A stretch of DNA of 64,000 nt from Psychrilyobacter atlanticus DSM 19335 (GCF_000426625.1 NZ_KE384547.1:1100986-1164985); one strand, 5' to 3'; shown: positions 44,922-54,524, counted from the first letter of the stretch. Numbers and translations are program-made. The notes: generated by a model not told the origin, from the letters alone.

Positions 44922-47255
44922 ATGAAAAGAGAAGTTATATACAATATAAAGAACCTACATTGCGGTGGCTGTGCTGCTAAGATTGAAAATGCAGTCAATT
45001 CACTGTCGTATGTAGAAAATGCCAGCTTAAATTTTATGAAAAAAACTTTACTTATTGAATTAAAGGAAATAAAAGAAAATCTTTTGGAGGAGTTAAATAA
45101 ATTAGCAGACAACTTAGAACCGGGAACAATAATCGAAGAAATTTTAACTAAGAAAAATACAAAAGTTACCTATAATGTTGAAAACCTTCACTGTGGTGGA
45201 TGTGCATCTAAGGTTGAAGATGCTATAAAGGAACTTCCCCATGTTTTAAAGGCTACATTAAACTTTATGAAAAAAACTTTAGTGGTTGAATTCTCTGGAG
45301 AAAGAGATGAATTTTTAAAAGAGATCAAAATTTTAGCAGATAAGATCGAGCCGGGAACAACTATCCTTGAAGTAGAGGAAGACACCACTGAGGAATATGT
45401 AGAACCTGAAAAAATTGTTAGTTCAAAACAAGGTAGGTCTTATAAGGAAGAGATCGGAGTAGCGGTTGCATTATTTTTATTTTTTCTAGGAACTTTCGGG
45501 ATAGAAAATACGGGACTTAAAATAGCAGTACTCGTTCTGGCTTACATAGTTTCTGGTGGAAATGTAGTTTTAAAATCATTTAAAAATATAACTCGTGGAA
45601 ATGTATTTGATGAAAATTTCCTGATGACTATTGCAACCTTTGGGGCCTTTTTCATAGGTGAATACTCTGAAGCGGTTGCTGTTATGATATTTTATCAAGT
45701 AGGAGAATATTTCCAAGGAAGAGCAGTAAATAATTCTAGGAAATCTATCGAAGGTTTGATGGATATAAGACCAGATTTTGCCAATATAAAAACGGGAAAT
45801 GAAATGAAAAAAGTTAAACCTGAAAGTGTAAAGGTAGGAGCAGTTATTGTGGTTAAACCAGGTGAAAAAATACCACTAGATGGAGTTGTAATAAAAGGTA
45901 ATGCTGCTCTAGACACCTCTGCATTAACTGGTGAATCTCTTCCTTTAGATGTTAAAGCTGGAGATGCAGTTCTAAGTGGAAGTATCAATAGAAATGGTGT
46001 AATAGAAATTAAAGTAGATAAAGATTTCTATCATTCTACGGTAAATAAAATATTGGAATTAGTAGAAAATGCAAGTAATAAAAAAGCTGATACTGAAAAA
46101 TTTATAACTAAATTTGCTAAATATTATACACCAGCAGTGGTAGTTGTAGCTACTATGACAGCTGTGATCCCGCCGCTATTTGTAGGAGATTTTAATACGT
46201 GGCTGTATAGAGCGTTGATATTTTTAGTTATATCGTGTCCATGTGCATTAGTAGTATCGATACCTCTTGGATTCTTTAGTGGTATAGGAGCTGCATCTAA
46301 AAAAGGTATCTTAATCAAGGGTGGAAATCATCTAGAAGCACTATACAAAGTTGGAGCTGTGGTATTTGATAAAACTGGAACTATCACAAAGGGTAATTTT
46401 AAAGTAACCGAAGTATTTACGAGTAAGATGTCAGAGGATGAACTTATATATATATCAGCTCATGGAGAGGCGTATTCAAACCATCCAATAGCTAAAAGTA
46501 TAGTGGAATCATATGGCAAAGAAATTCAGATAGAAAAGGTAAAAAATTATAAGGAAATTGAAGGACAGGGAGTAAGTTTAGCTTTAGAAAATAAAAACAT
46601 ATTATTAGGAAACTATAAATTGATGGAAACAAATAACATAAAATGTCCTGAGGTAGATAAAATAGGAACTATCGTTTATGTAGCTGTTGAAAATAAATTT
46701 GAGGGTTATCTTGTAATTTCTGATGAATTGAAGACAGATTCAGAAAAGGCAATCTCATCTATAAAAAAAATGGGAATAAAAACGTATATGTTAACTGGAG
46801 ACAACAAATCTGTGGCTGCTAATATTGGCGAAAAAGTAGGAATAGATAAGGTTTATGGAGGTTTACTACCTGATCAAAAGGTAAATATCTTTGAAGAAAT
46901 TCAGAATGAAGTCGATGGAAATGTAATCTTTGTTGGAGATGGGATCAATGATGCTCCTGTATTAGCCCGTGCTGACGTAGGGATGGCTATGGGAGGAATA
47001 GGTAGTGATGCTGCAATTGAAGCTGCTGATGTGGTTATAATGACCGATGAGCTCACAAAGATAGTTGATGGAATTGATGTTGCAAAAGTTACTAGAAAAA
47101 TTGTAACACAAAATATTATATTAGTATTAGTTATAAAATTGGCAGTTATGGGATTAGGAGTCATGGGAGAAGCTACCATGTGGGAAGCAATCTTTGCTGA
47201 TGTAGGAGTAGCTATCCTGACTATATTTAACTCTATTAGAATATTAAAAAAATAA
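44922..47255 (+). CDS. Zn2+/Cd2+-type P1B ATPase with two metal-binding domains
   Basis: This 777-residue ATPase exports soft divalent metals. Two N-terminal heavy-metal-associated domains each carry LHCGGCA (C-x2-C near 14-17 and 91-94), followed by LNFMKKTL in both, indicating an internal duplication. Then come the membrane domain, TGES in the actuator domain, the CPC metal site in ISCPCALVVSIPLG near 437-450, the phosphorylation motif DKTGTITKG near 482, and GDGINDAPVLARADVGMAMG near 670. The last span (VIKLAVMGLGVMGE) fits the Zn/Cd/Pb subgroup. AAAAGGAGAATACT precedes the ATG. Confidence 0.95.
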   Translation: MKREVIYNIKNLHCGGCAAKIENAVNSLSYVENASLNFMKKTLLIELKEIKENLLEELNKLADNLEPGTIIEEILTKKNTKVTYNVENLHCGGCASKVEDAIKELPHVLKATLNFMKKTLVVEFSGERDEFLKEIKILADKIEPGTTILEVEEDTTEEYVEPEKIVSSKQGRSYKEEIGVAVALFLFFLGTFGIENTGLKIAVLVLAYIVSGGNVVLKSFKNITRGNVFDENFLMTIATFGAFFIGEYSEAVAVMIFYQVGEYFQGRAVNNSRKSIEGLMDIRPDFANIKTGNEMKKVKPESVKVGAVIVVKPGEKIPLDGVVIKGNAALDTSALTGESLPLDVKAGDAVLSGSINRNGVIEIKVDKDFYHSTVNKILELVENASNKKADTEKFITKFAKYYTPAVVVVATMTAVIPPLFVGDFNTWLYRALIFLVISCPCALVVSIPLGFFSGIGAASKKGILIKGGNHLEALYKVGAVVFDKTGTITKGNFKVTEVFTSKMSEDELIYISAHGEAYSNHPIAKSIVESYGKEIQIEKVKNYKEIEGQGVSLALENKNILLGNYKLMETNNIKCPEVDKIGTIVYVAVENKFEGYLVISDELKTDSEKAISSIKKMGIKTYMLTGDNKSVAANIGEKVGIDKVYGGLLPDQKVNIFEEIQNEVDGNVIFVGDGINDAPVLARADVGMAMGGIGSDAAIEAADVVIMTDELTKIVDGIDVAKVTRKIVTQNIILVLVIKLAVMGLGVMGEATMWEAIFADVGVAILTIFNSIRILKK

Positions 47256-47278
47256 TAAAATAATTATATTTAAAAAAT

Positions 47279-47314
47279 AAAAGTCTAGGAATTATAATTA
47301 ATTTCTAGACTTTT
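47279..47314 (+). terminator. terminator of the metal ATPase
   Basis: AAAAGTCTAGGAATT and ATTTCTAGACTTTT pair over about 13 bp around an AT-rich loop. Confidence 0.75.
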
Positions 47315-47355
47315 AGTGTATAATGAAGAAAATAAAATTGTAGGAGTTGAGAGTA

Positions 47356-48456
47356 TTGATTTTGACAAAAGCAAGAATTTTGAGCCATGGTATAGATGAA
47401 GGGGTATATTTTATCCGAATAGCAGATAATAAGATTAAAACCATCAGTAAGGAGATGATCGTTCCCTTAGAAGGTGAAGAAATAATAGATATAGAGGGGA
47501 ACTATCTGACCCCTGGTTTAATTGACTGCCATACACATTTGGGATTAAAAACTGATTCGGCTGGTGTTTTTTATGCGGATCACAATGAAAGGAGTAATCT
47601 TATAACTCCAGAAGTGAGAGCAATAGATGCAATAAATCCCCAGGATATAACATTTGTAGAAGCGAGGTCAGCTGGGATAACAGCTTGTGGAAGTGGGCCT
47701 GGATCAGCTAACTTGATAGCCGGACAATATGCATGTATAAAAACTTTTGGAGATACGATAGATGATATATTGGTCAACCCATATATTGCTATGAAAGCGG
47801 CTTTAGGAGAGAATCCAAAAAGAGTCCATAATTTGACTAGGATGGGTCTTATAAGTAAATTAAGAGAATTTTTGAGACTGTCTAAAGAGTATAACTTAGA
47901 TAAAGAAGCTAAATATGACCATCAATTAGAAGCGATGAAACCTATAATGAATAAAGAAATACCTTTAAAAATCCATGTTCATAGAGCTGATGATATAGTC
48001 TCTGCCATAAGGGTTGTAGAGGAATTTGATCTATTATATACATTGGATCATGTGACGTGTGGGGCAGATATACTGGACTATATCCATACTAAAAAAAGAA
48101 ATTTAATAGTAGGGCCTAGTTTAGGAGCCAGAGGAAAGATGGAATTAAAGGGAAAAGGGTTTGAAAATTTAGTTAAATTAGCCAAGGATCAGGATATCTC
48201 CATAATAACAGATGCTCCTGTAATACCGCTACAGTATCTGCCAATTTGTGTAGGGTTAGCAATTTCTAAGGGACTGCCTTTTAAAAAGGGTCTAGAAGCA
48301 GTAACGATAAATCCAGCTCGTATGATGGGAGTAGAAAAAAGAATTGGTTCCATTGAAGAGGGGAAGGATGCAGATCTAGTTGTATGGAAAGAAAAACCTT
48401 TTATAACTATTCAAGATCCAATTTTAGTTATGATAGATGGTAAAATTATTAGTTAA
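47356..48456 (+). CDS. imidazolonepropionase-like amidohydrolase
   Basis: This metal-dependent amidohydrolase has IDCHTHLGLKT near 57-67 (the HxH pair), LKIHVHRADDI near 205-215, YTLDHVTCGAD near 231-241 and IITDAPVIPL near 278-287, the third His and Asp positions. The family includes imidazolonepropionase and various cyclic-amide hydrolases; the real substrate is unknown and no hut genes are near. TAGGAG lies nine bases before a TTG at 47356, which I prefer to the TTG at 47347 that touches it. Confidence 0.82.
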   Translation: MILTKARILSHGIDEGVYFIRIADNKIKTISKEMIVPLEGEEIIDIEGNYLTPGLIDCHTHLGLKTDSAGVFYADHNERSNLITPEVRAIDAINPQDITFVEARSAGITACGSGPGSANLIAGQYACIKTFGDTIDDILVNPYIAMKAALGENPKRVHNLTRMGLISKLREFLRLSKEYNLDKEAKYDHQLEAMKPIMNKEIPLKIHVHRADDIVSAIRVVEEFDLLYTLDHVTCGADILDYIHTKKRNLIVGPSLGARGKMELKGKGFENLVKLAKDQDISIITDAPVIPLQYLPICVGLAISKGLPFKKGLEAVTINPARMMGVEKRIGSIEEGKDADLVVWKEKPFITIQDPILVMIDGKIIS

Positions 48457-48457
48457 T

Positions 48458-48512
48458 AAAAAAGCAACGTGATGCTGCATCTAGAGAAGTATAATTCCCT
48501 AGATTATAAAAA
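48458..48512 (+). repeat. dispersed repeat, copy 4
   Basis: AAAAAAGCAACGTGATGCTGC (palindrome core 48464-48478) then ATCTAGAGAAGTATAATTCC and CTAGATTATAAA aligns with copy 2 across its length. It begins three bases after the amidohydrolase stop codon, like the other copies. Confidence 0.6.
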
Positions 48513-48545
48513 CTGGGGTTCTCTAAGAGAAACCCAGTTTTTATT
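48508..48545 (+). terminator. amidohydrolase terminator
   Basis: AAAAACTGGGGTTCTCT and AGAGAAACCCAGTTTTT pair around AAG, with one bulge, followed by ATTTTTTTT. Confidence 0.8.
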
Positions 48546-48559
48546 TTTTTTGAACTTCG

Positions 48560-49045
48560 TTAAAATATTTGATCTAATTTATCGGAGTAAAATAAAATAG
48601 CATCTTTATAACTTTTAATCTTAGTATCATTTGAAGTTTCACTTATAATTTTTAAGAGTATCTCCATAGATTTTTTATGATTACCTAGATTATAAAGGGT
48701 CATAGAATAGAAGACTTGAAAGTCTTTATTATCCGAAAATTCATTCATAGCCCTTTTAAAAATTTCTTCTGATTTTTTATACTCTCCTATAGTACGGTAT
48801 GTACTTCCGAGACCTAGATAAGCACCTTCTAGATTTTCACTAGAAAGTCCATTTTCGATAGCTTTAAGATAATAGGGAATAGCTTCTTGCTCCTGTTCTA
48901 ATGTATCGTAACACCATGCACATTGATAGTTAGCTATAGGATCTGTAGGATCTTCTTTTAGATAGTTTTTTATAGTTTCCAAAGCTTTTAATTTTTCACC
49001 ATTCTTTCTCAATTCAACTACTTTTTTTAATATAGATACCTTCAT
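48560..49045 (-). CDS. TPR-repeat protein
   Basis: The 161-residue cytoplasmic protein is built from four or so TPR motifs: KNGEKLKALETIKNYLKEDP, YDTLEQEQEAIPYYLKAIEN, LGSTYRTIGEYKKSEEIFKR and LYNLGNHKKSMEILLKIISE. It has no signal peptide. It lies 26 bases after the AIR-synthase-like gene and likely shares its transcript. It probably mediates protein contacts; partner unknown. Confidence 0.8.
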   Translation of the reverse strand: MKVSILKKVVELRKNGEKLKALETIKNYLKEDPTDPIANYQCAWCYDTLEQEQEAIPYYLKAIENGLSSENLEGAYLGLGSTYRTIGEYKKSEEIFKRAMNEFSDNKDFQVFYSMTLYNLGNHKKSMEILLKIISETSNDTKIKSYKDAILFYSDKLDQIF

Positions 49046-49071
49046 CTAACTACCTCCTAAAAATTTATATT

Positions 49072-50061
49072 TTATACCACTTTATAGAGTTCATCGCTTT
49101 CTGGTTCAGATATGTCTGATCTTTGACCTTTAGAGTCATATATATATTTTTCCTCGATATTTTCTGTGAAATAGCCTATTTCAAAAGTAGGGATATCATC
49201 TGATATCAACCTATTCAATAATGTATCTTTATTTTGAGGAGATACGACTATAAGCATTGATCCGCTGGAAATTAATTTTAATGGATCGATCTCATAATGA
49301 TCACAAATTTTATCGGTAACTTCAGAAACATTTAATTGGTCACGGTAGATGGTAACTCCTAATTTAGAAAGTTCTGCAACCTCCCAGACTGCTCCTAATA
49401 TCCCACCTTCAGTGACATCATGCATCCCCTTAGAGAGTTCTGAAGATAACAAACCTTCTTTGACCACACTGGTTAAACCCATCATAGATTTTCCATAGTC
49501 GATTTCACTTGGAGATAATATAGTTTCTAACTCTTTTTCTTTTTCATAGGTTATGATAGCAGTCCCTTCTATGCCTGTTCCTTTAGTGAGTAAGACTATA
49601 TCTCCCTCTAAAATTTCTTTTTTGTCCTCATAGTGATCTTTGGTTCCGAATCCTAATCCTGTTACAGATATTATGACTTTATTTACAGCGTCGGTAATCT
49701 CTGTATGTCCTCCTAAGATATCAATATTTAACACAGTACATTCAGATTCCATATCTACCATGATATTTTGAAGGTCTTCTACACTGGTCGATGGAGGAGC
49801 CAATATGGTAACCATGATACCCATAGGCTCAACCCCTGTAGTAGCTAGATCATTACAGGTTATATTTACAGCTAATTTGCCTATCTCAGAAACTGCACCA
49901 GTAATGGGATCGCTGCTTATATAACATACTTTTTCTCCCAGGTCTATAGCGGCACAGTCATCTCCTATTCCCGGTGAATTTAAAAATTCCTTTCTCTTCT
50001 TCTTTATATTATTAAAAATTACTTCTTTTAGTTGTGAAGCCGTCAATTTTCCTATTTTCAT
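49072..50061 (-). CDS. AIR synthase-like protein (HypE/ThiL superfamily)
   Basis: The 329-residue protein shows the ATP-binding fold shared by PurM, HypE, ThiL and SelD: PGIGDDCAAIDLG near 30-42, ITCNDLATTGVEPMGIMVTI near 68-87, 'LNIDILGGHTEITDAVNK' near 112-129, GDIVLLTKGTGIEGTAI and MHDVTEGGILGAVWEVAELS near 213-232. It lacks the Cys/Sec N-terminal loop of SelD and the C-terminal cysteine of HypE, so it belongs to the uncharacterised AIR-synthase-related branch common in anaerobes. Role unknown. Confidence 0.75.
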   Translation of the reverse strand: MKIGKLTASQLKEVIFNNIKKKRKEFLNSPGIGDDCAAIDLGEKVCYISSDPITGAVSEIGKLAVNITCNDLATTGVEPMGIMVTILAPPSTSVEDLQNIMVDMESECTVLNIDILGGHTEITDAVNKVIISVTGLGFGTKDHYEDKKEILEGDIVLLTKGTGIEGTAIITYEKEKELETILSPSEIDYGKSMMGLTSVVKEGLLSSELSKGMHDVTEGGILGAVWEVAELSKLGVTIYRDQLNVSEVTDKICDHYEIDPLKLISSGSMLIVVSPQNKDTLLNRLISDDIPTFEIGYFTENIEEKYIYDSKGQRSDISEPESDELYKVV

Positions 50062-50147
50062 TTATCTTCATCCTCTCAAAATTTAAGTTTATTTGTTATA
50101 AAATATTATAGCATAAAGAGGCAGGAGAAGCTTCTTTTTCCTATTTT

Positions 50148-50252
50148 TTACCACTAATTTACACTAATTATCTTAAATTTAAAAGATTTAATTCATGCTA
50201 TTTGTGACTAAGTTTTTTTAATCTGTGAAGATTGGTGTTAATTGGTGACTAA
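50148..50252. repeat. imperfect palindrome with CACTAATT / AATTGGTG arms
   Basis: ACCACTAATTTACACTAATT and ATCTTAAATTT at 50150-50180 pair with GAAGATTGGTGTTAATTGG and TGACTAATTC at 50226-50254, using G-T pairs and bulges. The right arm carries TTGGTG twice, similar to the arms of the element at 35241. The remaining gap (50062-50386) holds only AT-rich sequence. Confidence 0.45.
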
Positions 50253-50386
50253 TTCAAAAAATTTAGAATTTAGAATTCTTTATTATCAGTTATTAGTTTT
50301 GAGTACTTAGGTTTTAAATCTTGATAAAACCTATAAAATATAGTACTATATTAGGTAAATAAAAATTTAAAAATAGAGGTGGAAAG

Positions 50387-52522
50387 ATGAGAATAATTGC
50401 TCCTGCAGGAGATATAGAGAGAATGAAGGCAGCCATAAAAGGTGGTGCAGATGAGGTTTATCTAGGGCTGAAAGGTTTTGGAGCCAGAAGATCAGCTATC
50501 AATTTTACAATCAATGAATTAAAAGATGCTATCGATTATGCACATTTAAGAGGAGTAAGAGTTTTACTGACATTGAATACAATTATGAAAGATAGTGAGT
50601 TAGATTCTTTATATATGAATTTATCTGCACTTTATGAACATGGATTAGATGCTGTAATCGTACAAGATTTAGGTGTTTTTAGATATCTAAAGGAGAATTT
50701 TAAAGAGTTGGAGATCCATGGTAGTACTCAAATGACTGTAGCTAACCATGTTGAAGCTAACTATCTTTATAACTTAGGATTTAAAAGGGTAGTTTTATCC
50801 CGTGAACTTAGTTTTGAAGAGATTAAGACTATCAGAAAAAAAACAAAGATTGAGTTAGAAATATTTGTATCAGGAGCTCTATGTATATCTTATTCTGGAA
50901 ATTGCTATATCAGTAGTTTTATAGGAAGTAGAAGTGGTAACAGGGGAATGTGTGCTCAAGTTTGTAGAAAAAAGTACACAACTACTAAAAAAGAAAGCGG
51001 GTATCTTCTAAGCCCAAAAGACCAGATGCTGGATAAAGTTGAGATTGATAAGTTAAAAGCAGCAGGAATAAATGCAATTAAAATAGAAGGAAGGATGAAA
51101 TCTCCTAATTATGTATACGAGATGGTAGGAAAATATAGTGATATTTTAGAAAACAAGAATGAAAACCACCATCCTGAAAAAATATTTAATAGAGGTTATT
51201 CAAAGGGGTATTTCTATAAAAATGATAGTGATAAATTAATGAATAGTAAATATGCTTCTAACTATGGATACAGTATTGGTGACGTTAGAGGAAGAATATT
51301 AAAATTAAATACTACAGTTATCTTAGGAGACGGGATAGCTTATTTAGATAAGGATATGAATATATTACAGGGTGAATATCTAAATCAGATTATCATTATG
51401 GGTAAAAAGGTAAAAGAGGCTAAAAGGTTGGATCTTATCAGTATATATCCACCAAAGGGAACTAAATTTATCTATAAGACATTTGATAAAGCATTAAATG
51501 ACAGTATTGAATCTACACTAAAAACTGCAAAGGGTAGAATGTCTATAGGTGGAAAGTTTTTTGCACACGTAGGAGAACCGATTAGATTTGATATCTATGC
51601 AAATGGAGTAACTCTAACTGTCGTAGGAGATATTTTAGAAGAAGCTAAAAAAAGACCTTTAGACAATGAAACTATATTTGAAAAATTAGGAGAGATGGGT
51701 AACTCTACATTAAAATTGTCTACTCTCGATATTGAATATGATGGAAAAGCTTTTGTTTCGTTGAAGACTTTAAAGGATATAAAGAGACAAGCTATAGAAA
51801 AATTTGAGAGTGAGTATTTAGCAACTACAAGAAGAACTTTAGATACCTATGAAGTTATCGGATTCACACCTACAATAAGAGAGAATGACTATAAAACTAC
51901 AGTTGCTGTATCTGTTGTAAACAAGGAGCAGTTTAAAGTAGCCAAGGAATTTGGAATTAAAAAGATCTATTATAGAGGACCTGAAGTAGCTAAAGAATCA
52001 AATTTAGATAGGATCGATACAAAATCTAGATTGGCTTCTAATCTATATCAATTAATACAAAATGAGAATGATACGGTATCTGTAGATTACAACTTTAATA
52101 TAGCTAACAGCAGATCTATAGAGGAATTTTCAAAGATGAAAAATGTAGGAGTTATCTATCTGTCACCTGAATTTGATTTAGATTACTTAAGTACTCTTGA
52201 ATTAAGTAAGTGTGGGATGATGGTATACGGCCACCTTACAGGGATGTATATAGAAAATCTTAATGTAGAAGCTGATAGTTTAATCAATGAAAAAGAAGAT
52301 AACTTTAAGCTTTATACTAATAAATTAGGCAATACACAAGTTTTCTTAGAAAAACCTATGAATGTAATCTCTAGAATAGAAAAATTAAAAGATTTAGGGT
52401 TAGCTGAAGTAAGGTTAGACTTTGTCTTAGAGTCAGATTTCGAGATGAGAAAAGTATTAGAGAGTATTAAAACAGGGGTAGGAGAATATGTTCCTTACAA
52501 CCTGCACAAAGGAGTATTTTAA
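50387..52522 (+). CDS. U32 family peptidase/hydroxylase-like protein
   Basis: This 711-residue protein has the U32 core: MRIIAPAGDIERMKAAIKGG, ADEVYLGLKGFGARR, LRGVRVLLTLNTIMKD, LEIHGSTQMTV and the cysteine-rich signature FVSGALCISYSGNCYIS with NRGMCAQVCRKKY near 165-195, expected to hold an Fe-S cluster. The C-terminal half adds the DUF3656-like region. Several U32 proteins are now linked to oxygen-independent or prephenate-dependent RNA hydroxylation (RlhA, TrhP), others were called collagenases; which applies here is open. GAGGTGGAAAG precedes the ATG. First gene of a five-gene operon. Confidence 0.85.
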   Translation: MRIIAPAGDIERMKAAIKGGADEVYLGLKGFGARRSAINFTINELKDAIDYAHLRGVRVLLTLNTIMKDSELDSLYMNLSALYEHGLDAVIVQDLGVFRYLKENFKELEIHGSTQMTVANHVEANYLYNLGFKRVVLSRELSFEEIKTIRKKTKIELEIFVSGALCISYSGNCYISSFIGSRSGNRGMCAQVCRKKYTTTKKESGYLLSPKDQMLDKVEIDKLKAAGINAIKIEGRMKSPNYVYEMVGKYSDILENKNENHHPEKIFNRGYSKGYFYKNDSDKLMNSKYASNYGYSIGDVRGRILKLNTTVILGDGIAYLDKDMNILQGEYLNQIIIMGKKVKEAKRLDLISIYPPKGTKFIYKTFDKALNDSIESTLKTAKGRMSIGGKFFAHVGEPIRFDIYANGVTLTVVGDILEEAKKRPLDNETIFEKLGEMGNSTLKLSTLDIEYDGKAFVSLKTLKDIKRQAIEKFESEYLATTRRTLDTYEVIGFTPTIRENDYKTTVAVSVVNKEQFKVAKEFGIKKIYYRGPEVAKESNLDRIDTKSRLASNLYQLIQNENDTVSVDYNFNIANSRSIEEFSKMKNVGVIYLSPEFDLDYLSTLELSKCGMMVYGHLTGMYIENLNVEADSLINEKEDNFKLYTNKLGNTQVFLEKPMNVISRIEKLKDLGLAEVRLDFVLESDFEMRKVLESIKTGVGEYVPYNLHKGVF

Positions 52523-52526
52523 ACTT

Positions 52527-53174
52527 ATGAAATGTAATATATGTGAAAATGAAGACCTTCACCTCATTGAGGTAAAAAATAAAGCTGGATTAAAAAAATA
52601 TTATAAATGCACAGAGTGTGAATTTATTTTTATAGATAAGGCTCATATTTTAACTCCTGAAGATGAAGGTAGGAGATACGAGGTTCATAACAATGAGATT
52701 TCAGATCCGTCATATAGATCTTACTTTAAAAAATTTATAAATTATATAGAAGATAACCTAGATAGAGGAAATAGTATCCTAGACTATGGATCAGGGCCTC
52801 AGCCGGTATTGGCTGATGTAATGGAAGAAGAGGGATACAAGGTCGATATCTATGATAAATTTTTCTACAATAAAAAAGATTATTTAGATAAGGTGTATGA
52901 TGTGATCATCTCTACAGAGGTCTTTGAGCATATATATAACCCTATAGAAACTTTAGAAACTTTGCTGTCTATTCTGAAGAAAAATGGTAAATTAATCCTC
53001 ATGACTGCTGTCTCTCCTCCTACTGATGAGGAGTTCAAAAAATGGTGGTATATCCAAGATCCTACCCACGTTGTATTTTATAATAAAAAAACTTTTGAGG
53101 TTATAAGTAGGAAACACAACCTAAATATCATAAAATATAATCATAAGAATATTATAATGTTTCAAAGGAGGTAG
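52527..53174 (+). CDS. class I SAM-dependent methyltransferase with zinc ribbon
   Basis: An N-terminal zinc ribbon (MKCNICENEDLH and YKCTECEFIF, two C-x2-C pairs) is followed by a methyltransferase domain with motif I SILDYGSGPQPVLADVMEEE near 82-101, VIISTEVFEHIYNPIETLE near 122-140 and a late GKLILMTAVSPPTDEEF. AGGAG lies 12 bases before the ATG at 52527; longer readings overlap the U32 gene. The substrate is unknown. It sits four bases past the U32 stop codon, so the two are co-translated. Confidence 0.85.
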   Translation: MKCNICENEDLHLIEVKNKAGLKKYYKCTECEFIFIDKAHILTPEDEGRRYEVHNNEISDPSYRSYFKKFINYIEDNLDRGNSILDYGSGPQPVLADVMEEEGYKVDIYDKFFYNKKDYLDKVYDVIISTEVFEHIYNPIETLETLLSILKKNGKLILMTAVSPPTDEEFKKWWYIQDPTHVVFYNKKTFEVISRKHNLNIIKYNHKNIIMFQRR

Positions 53175-53176
53175 AT

Positions 53177-54067
53177 ATGGGTATTAAATTATTTTTACTT
53201 TATCTAATTGTTGTAATTATTAACTTTTCTCAATTAGAGGATAGAGTAGTTTCTAAAAATACTGAATCAATAAAAATCGAAAAAATCAAAAAACAAGAAA
53301 AAATAGCAGCAGAGCAAAATGTAAAAATTAGATTAGAAATCAAAAAAATGGTGAAAGGTACATACAAAGAGATCGATTTACTCCATCTATCAGATGTTCA
53401 GCCGATTCCAGGAGAGAAGTTAGTTCCTAGAGTAGTTTATAGCATGGACAATGTATCTTTAAGAGGGTTAAATGTTCCTAATAAGAAACAGAAATTTTTT
53501 GAAATCATGGTGCCTACGGCAATGATTGTGGTAGAAGAGATAGAAGAAACCAGGGAAGGTTTAAAATTAATTATGGAAGGGAAGAAGGAGAGGGATGAGG
53601 AGTATCTTTCAAAGATGTATGCTAAATACAGAGTTAAGGAAAAAGACATAGAAGTTTTATATCATAAATTAAAACCTGTTCCTATATCAATCTTACTTTC
53701 TCAAGCTATTTTAGAAAGCGGCTGGGGAACCTCTAGATTTTTTGAAAAAGCAAATAATATATTTGGTGTATGGTCGGTAGATCCCACTGAACCTAGGATA
53801 AAAGCTGGGGAAGCCAGGGTAAATAAACAGGTGTACTTAAGAAGCTACCCTACACTGAAGGAATCTATGGCTGACTATATGAAATTACTGGCCAGGCATA
53901 AAGCCTATAGTAGGTTTCGAGAAAAACTTCAGGTAACGGATGATTATAAGGTCTTAGTACCAAAATTAGACAAATACAGTGAGATGGAGGAAGTCTATAT
54001 CAGCAGACTTCTAGCTACCATTGAACATAATAAACTATACCAATATGACAGGTATGAATTTGAATAG
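53177..54067 (+). CDS. glucosaminidase-domain (Bax-like) cell-wall hydrolase
   Basis: An N-terminal membrane anchor (LFLLYLIVVIINFSQL) is followed by a charged stalk and a glucosaminidase domain of the Bax/FlgJ type near 175-290: LKPVPISILLSQAILESGWG, where Glu is the catalytic acid, TSRFFEKANNIFGVWS, VYLRSYPTLKESMADYMKLL and ARHKAYSRFRE. It should cut the glycan strand of peptidoglycan in the periplasm. AAAGGAGGTAGAT precedes the ATG, two bases after the methyltransferase gene; the end overlaps lspA. Confidence 0.88.
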   Translation: MGIKLFLLYLIVVIINFSQLEDRVVSKNTESIKIEKIKKQEKIAAEQNVKIRLEIKKMVKGTYKEIDLLHLSDVQPIPGEKLVPRVVYSMDNVSLRGLNVPNKKQKFFEIMVPTAMIVVEEIEETREGLKLIMEGKKERDEEYLSKMYAKYRVKEKDIEVLYHKLKPVPISILLSQAILESGWGTSRFFEKANNIFGVWSVDPTEPRIKAGEARVNKQVYLRSYPTLKESMADYMKLLARHKAYSRFREKLQVTDDYKVLVPKLDKYSEMEEVYISRLLATIEHNKLYQYDRYEFE

Positions 54068-54491
54068 AGAGTGGTTCTTTGTCTTAGGAATAATAATAAT
54101 TTTTTTAACCTTGGACCTATGGACTAAAGAATGGGCTGAAAAAAATCTAAATGTTCCTAAACATCTGTTTGGCGGAAAGATACAATTGATCTACGTGAGA
54201 AATTACGGGATAGCATTCAATAGATTGTCAGGGAAAAAAAGTTTAATATTAATTATAAATTTATTCTTATTTACCTATCTAGGCTATCTCCTATATATCG
54301 ATATAAATAATTATTTATCTTATTCCTTGATATTAGCAGGGGGATTAGGGAATTTTATTGGCCGACTAAAGAAAGGATATGTAACTGATTTTATATACTT
54401 TAATTTTAAAGGGTGGCCCGTATTTAATATTGCAGATTTTGAAGTACTTTTAGGTGTAGCGATAGTTATGATGAAGGAAATACTAGGTTAA
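54054..54491 (+). CDS. lspA: lipoprotein signal peptidase (signal peptidase II)
   Basis: LspA removes lipoprotein signal peptides in the inner membrane. Four spans and the family boxes are present: FLTLDLWTKEWA, VRNYGIAFNRL, GGLGNFIGRLKKGYVTDFI and VFNIADFEVLLG. The catalytic aspartates (in TDFI and NIAD) are kept; the Asp of the common GN-x-x-D-R box is Gly here (GNFIGR). The start codon at 54054 lies inside the end of the upstream gene with a weak AGG in front; ATG 54045 is an alternative. Several lipoproteins in the window are its likely substrates. Confidence 0.88.
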   Translation: MNLNREWFFVLGIIIIFLTLDLWTKEWAEKNLNVPKHLFGGKIQLIYVRNYGIAFNRLSGKKSLILIINLFLFTYLGYLLYIDINNYLSYSLILAGGLGNFIGRLKKGYVTDFIYFNFKGWPVFNIADFEVLLGVAIVMMKEILG

Positions 54492-54524
54492 TAAACATAT
54501 AGAAAAGTTTAAGAAGGGATAAAA

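Noticed and set aside
49072-50061. SelD (selenophosphate synthetase), tempting because of the selenoprotein
   Set aside because: The N-terminal Cys/Sec-Lys loop of SelD is missing and the sequence fits the AIR-synthase-related branch better.
54054-54491. lspA as an inactive pseudo-enzyme because GNxxDR reads GNFIGR
   Set aside because: The catalytic aspartate pair (TDFI and NIAD) is intact; the changed Asp is not one of the two.
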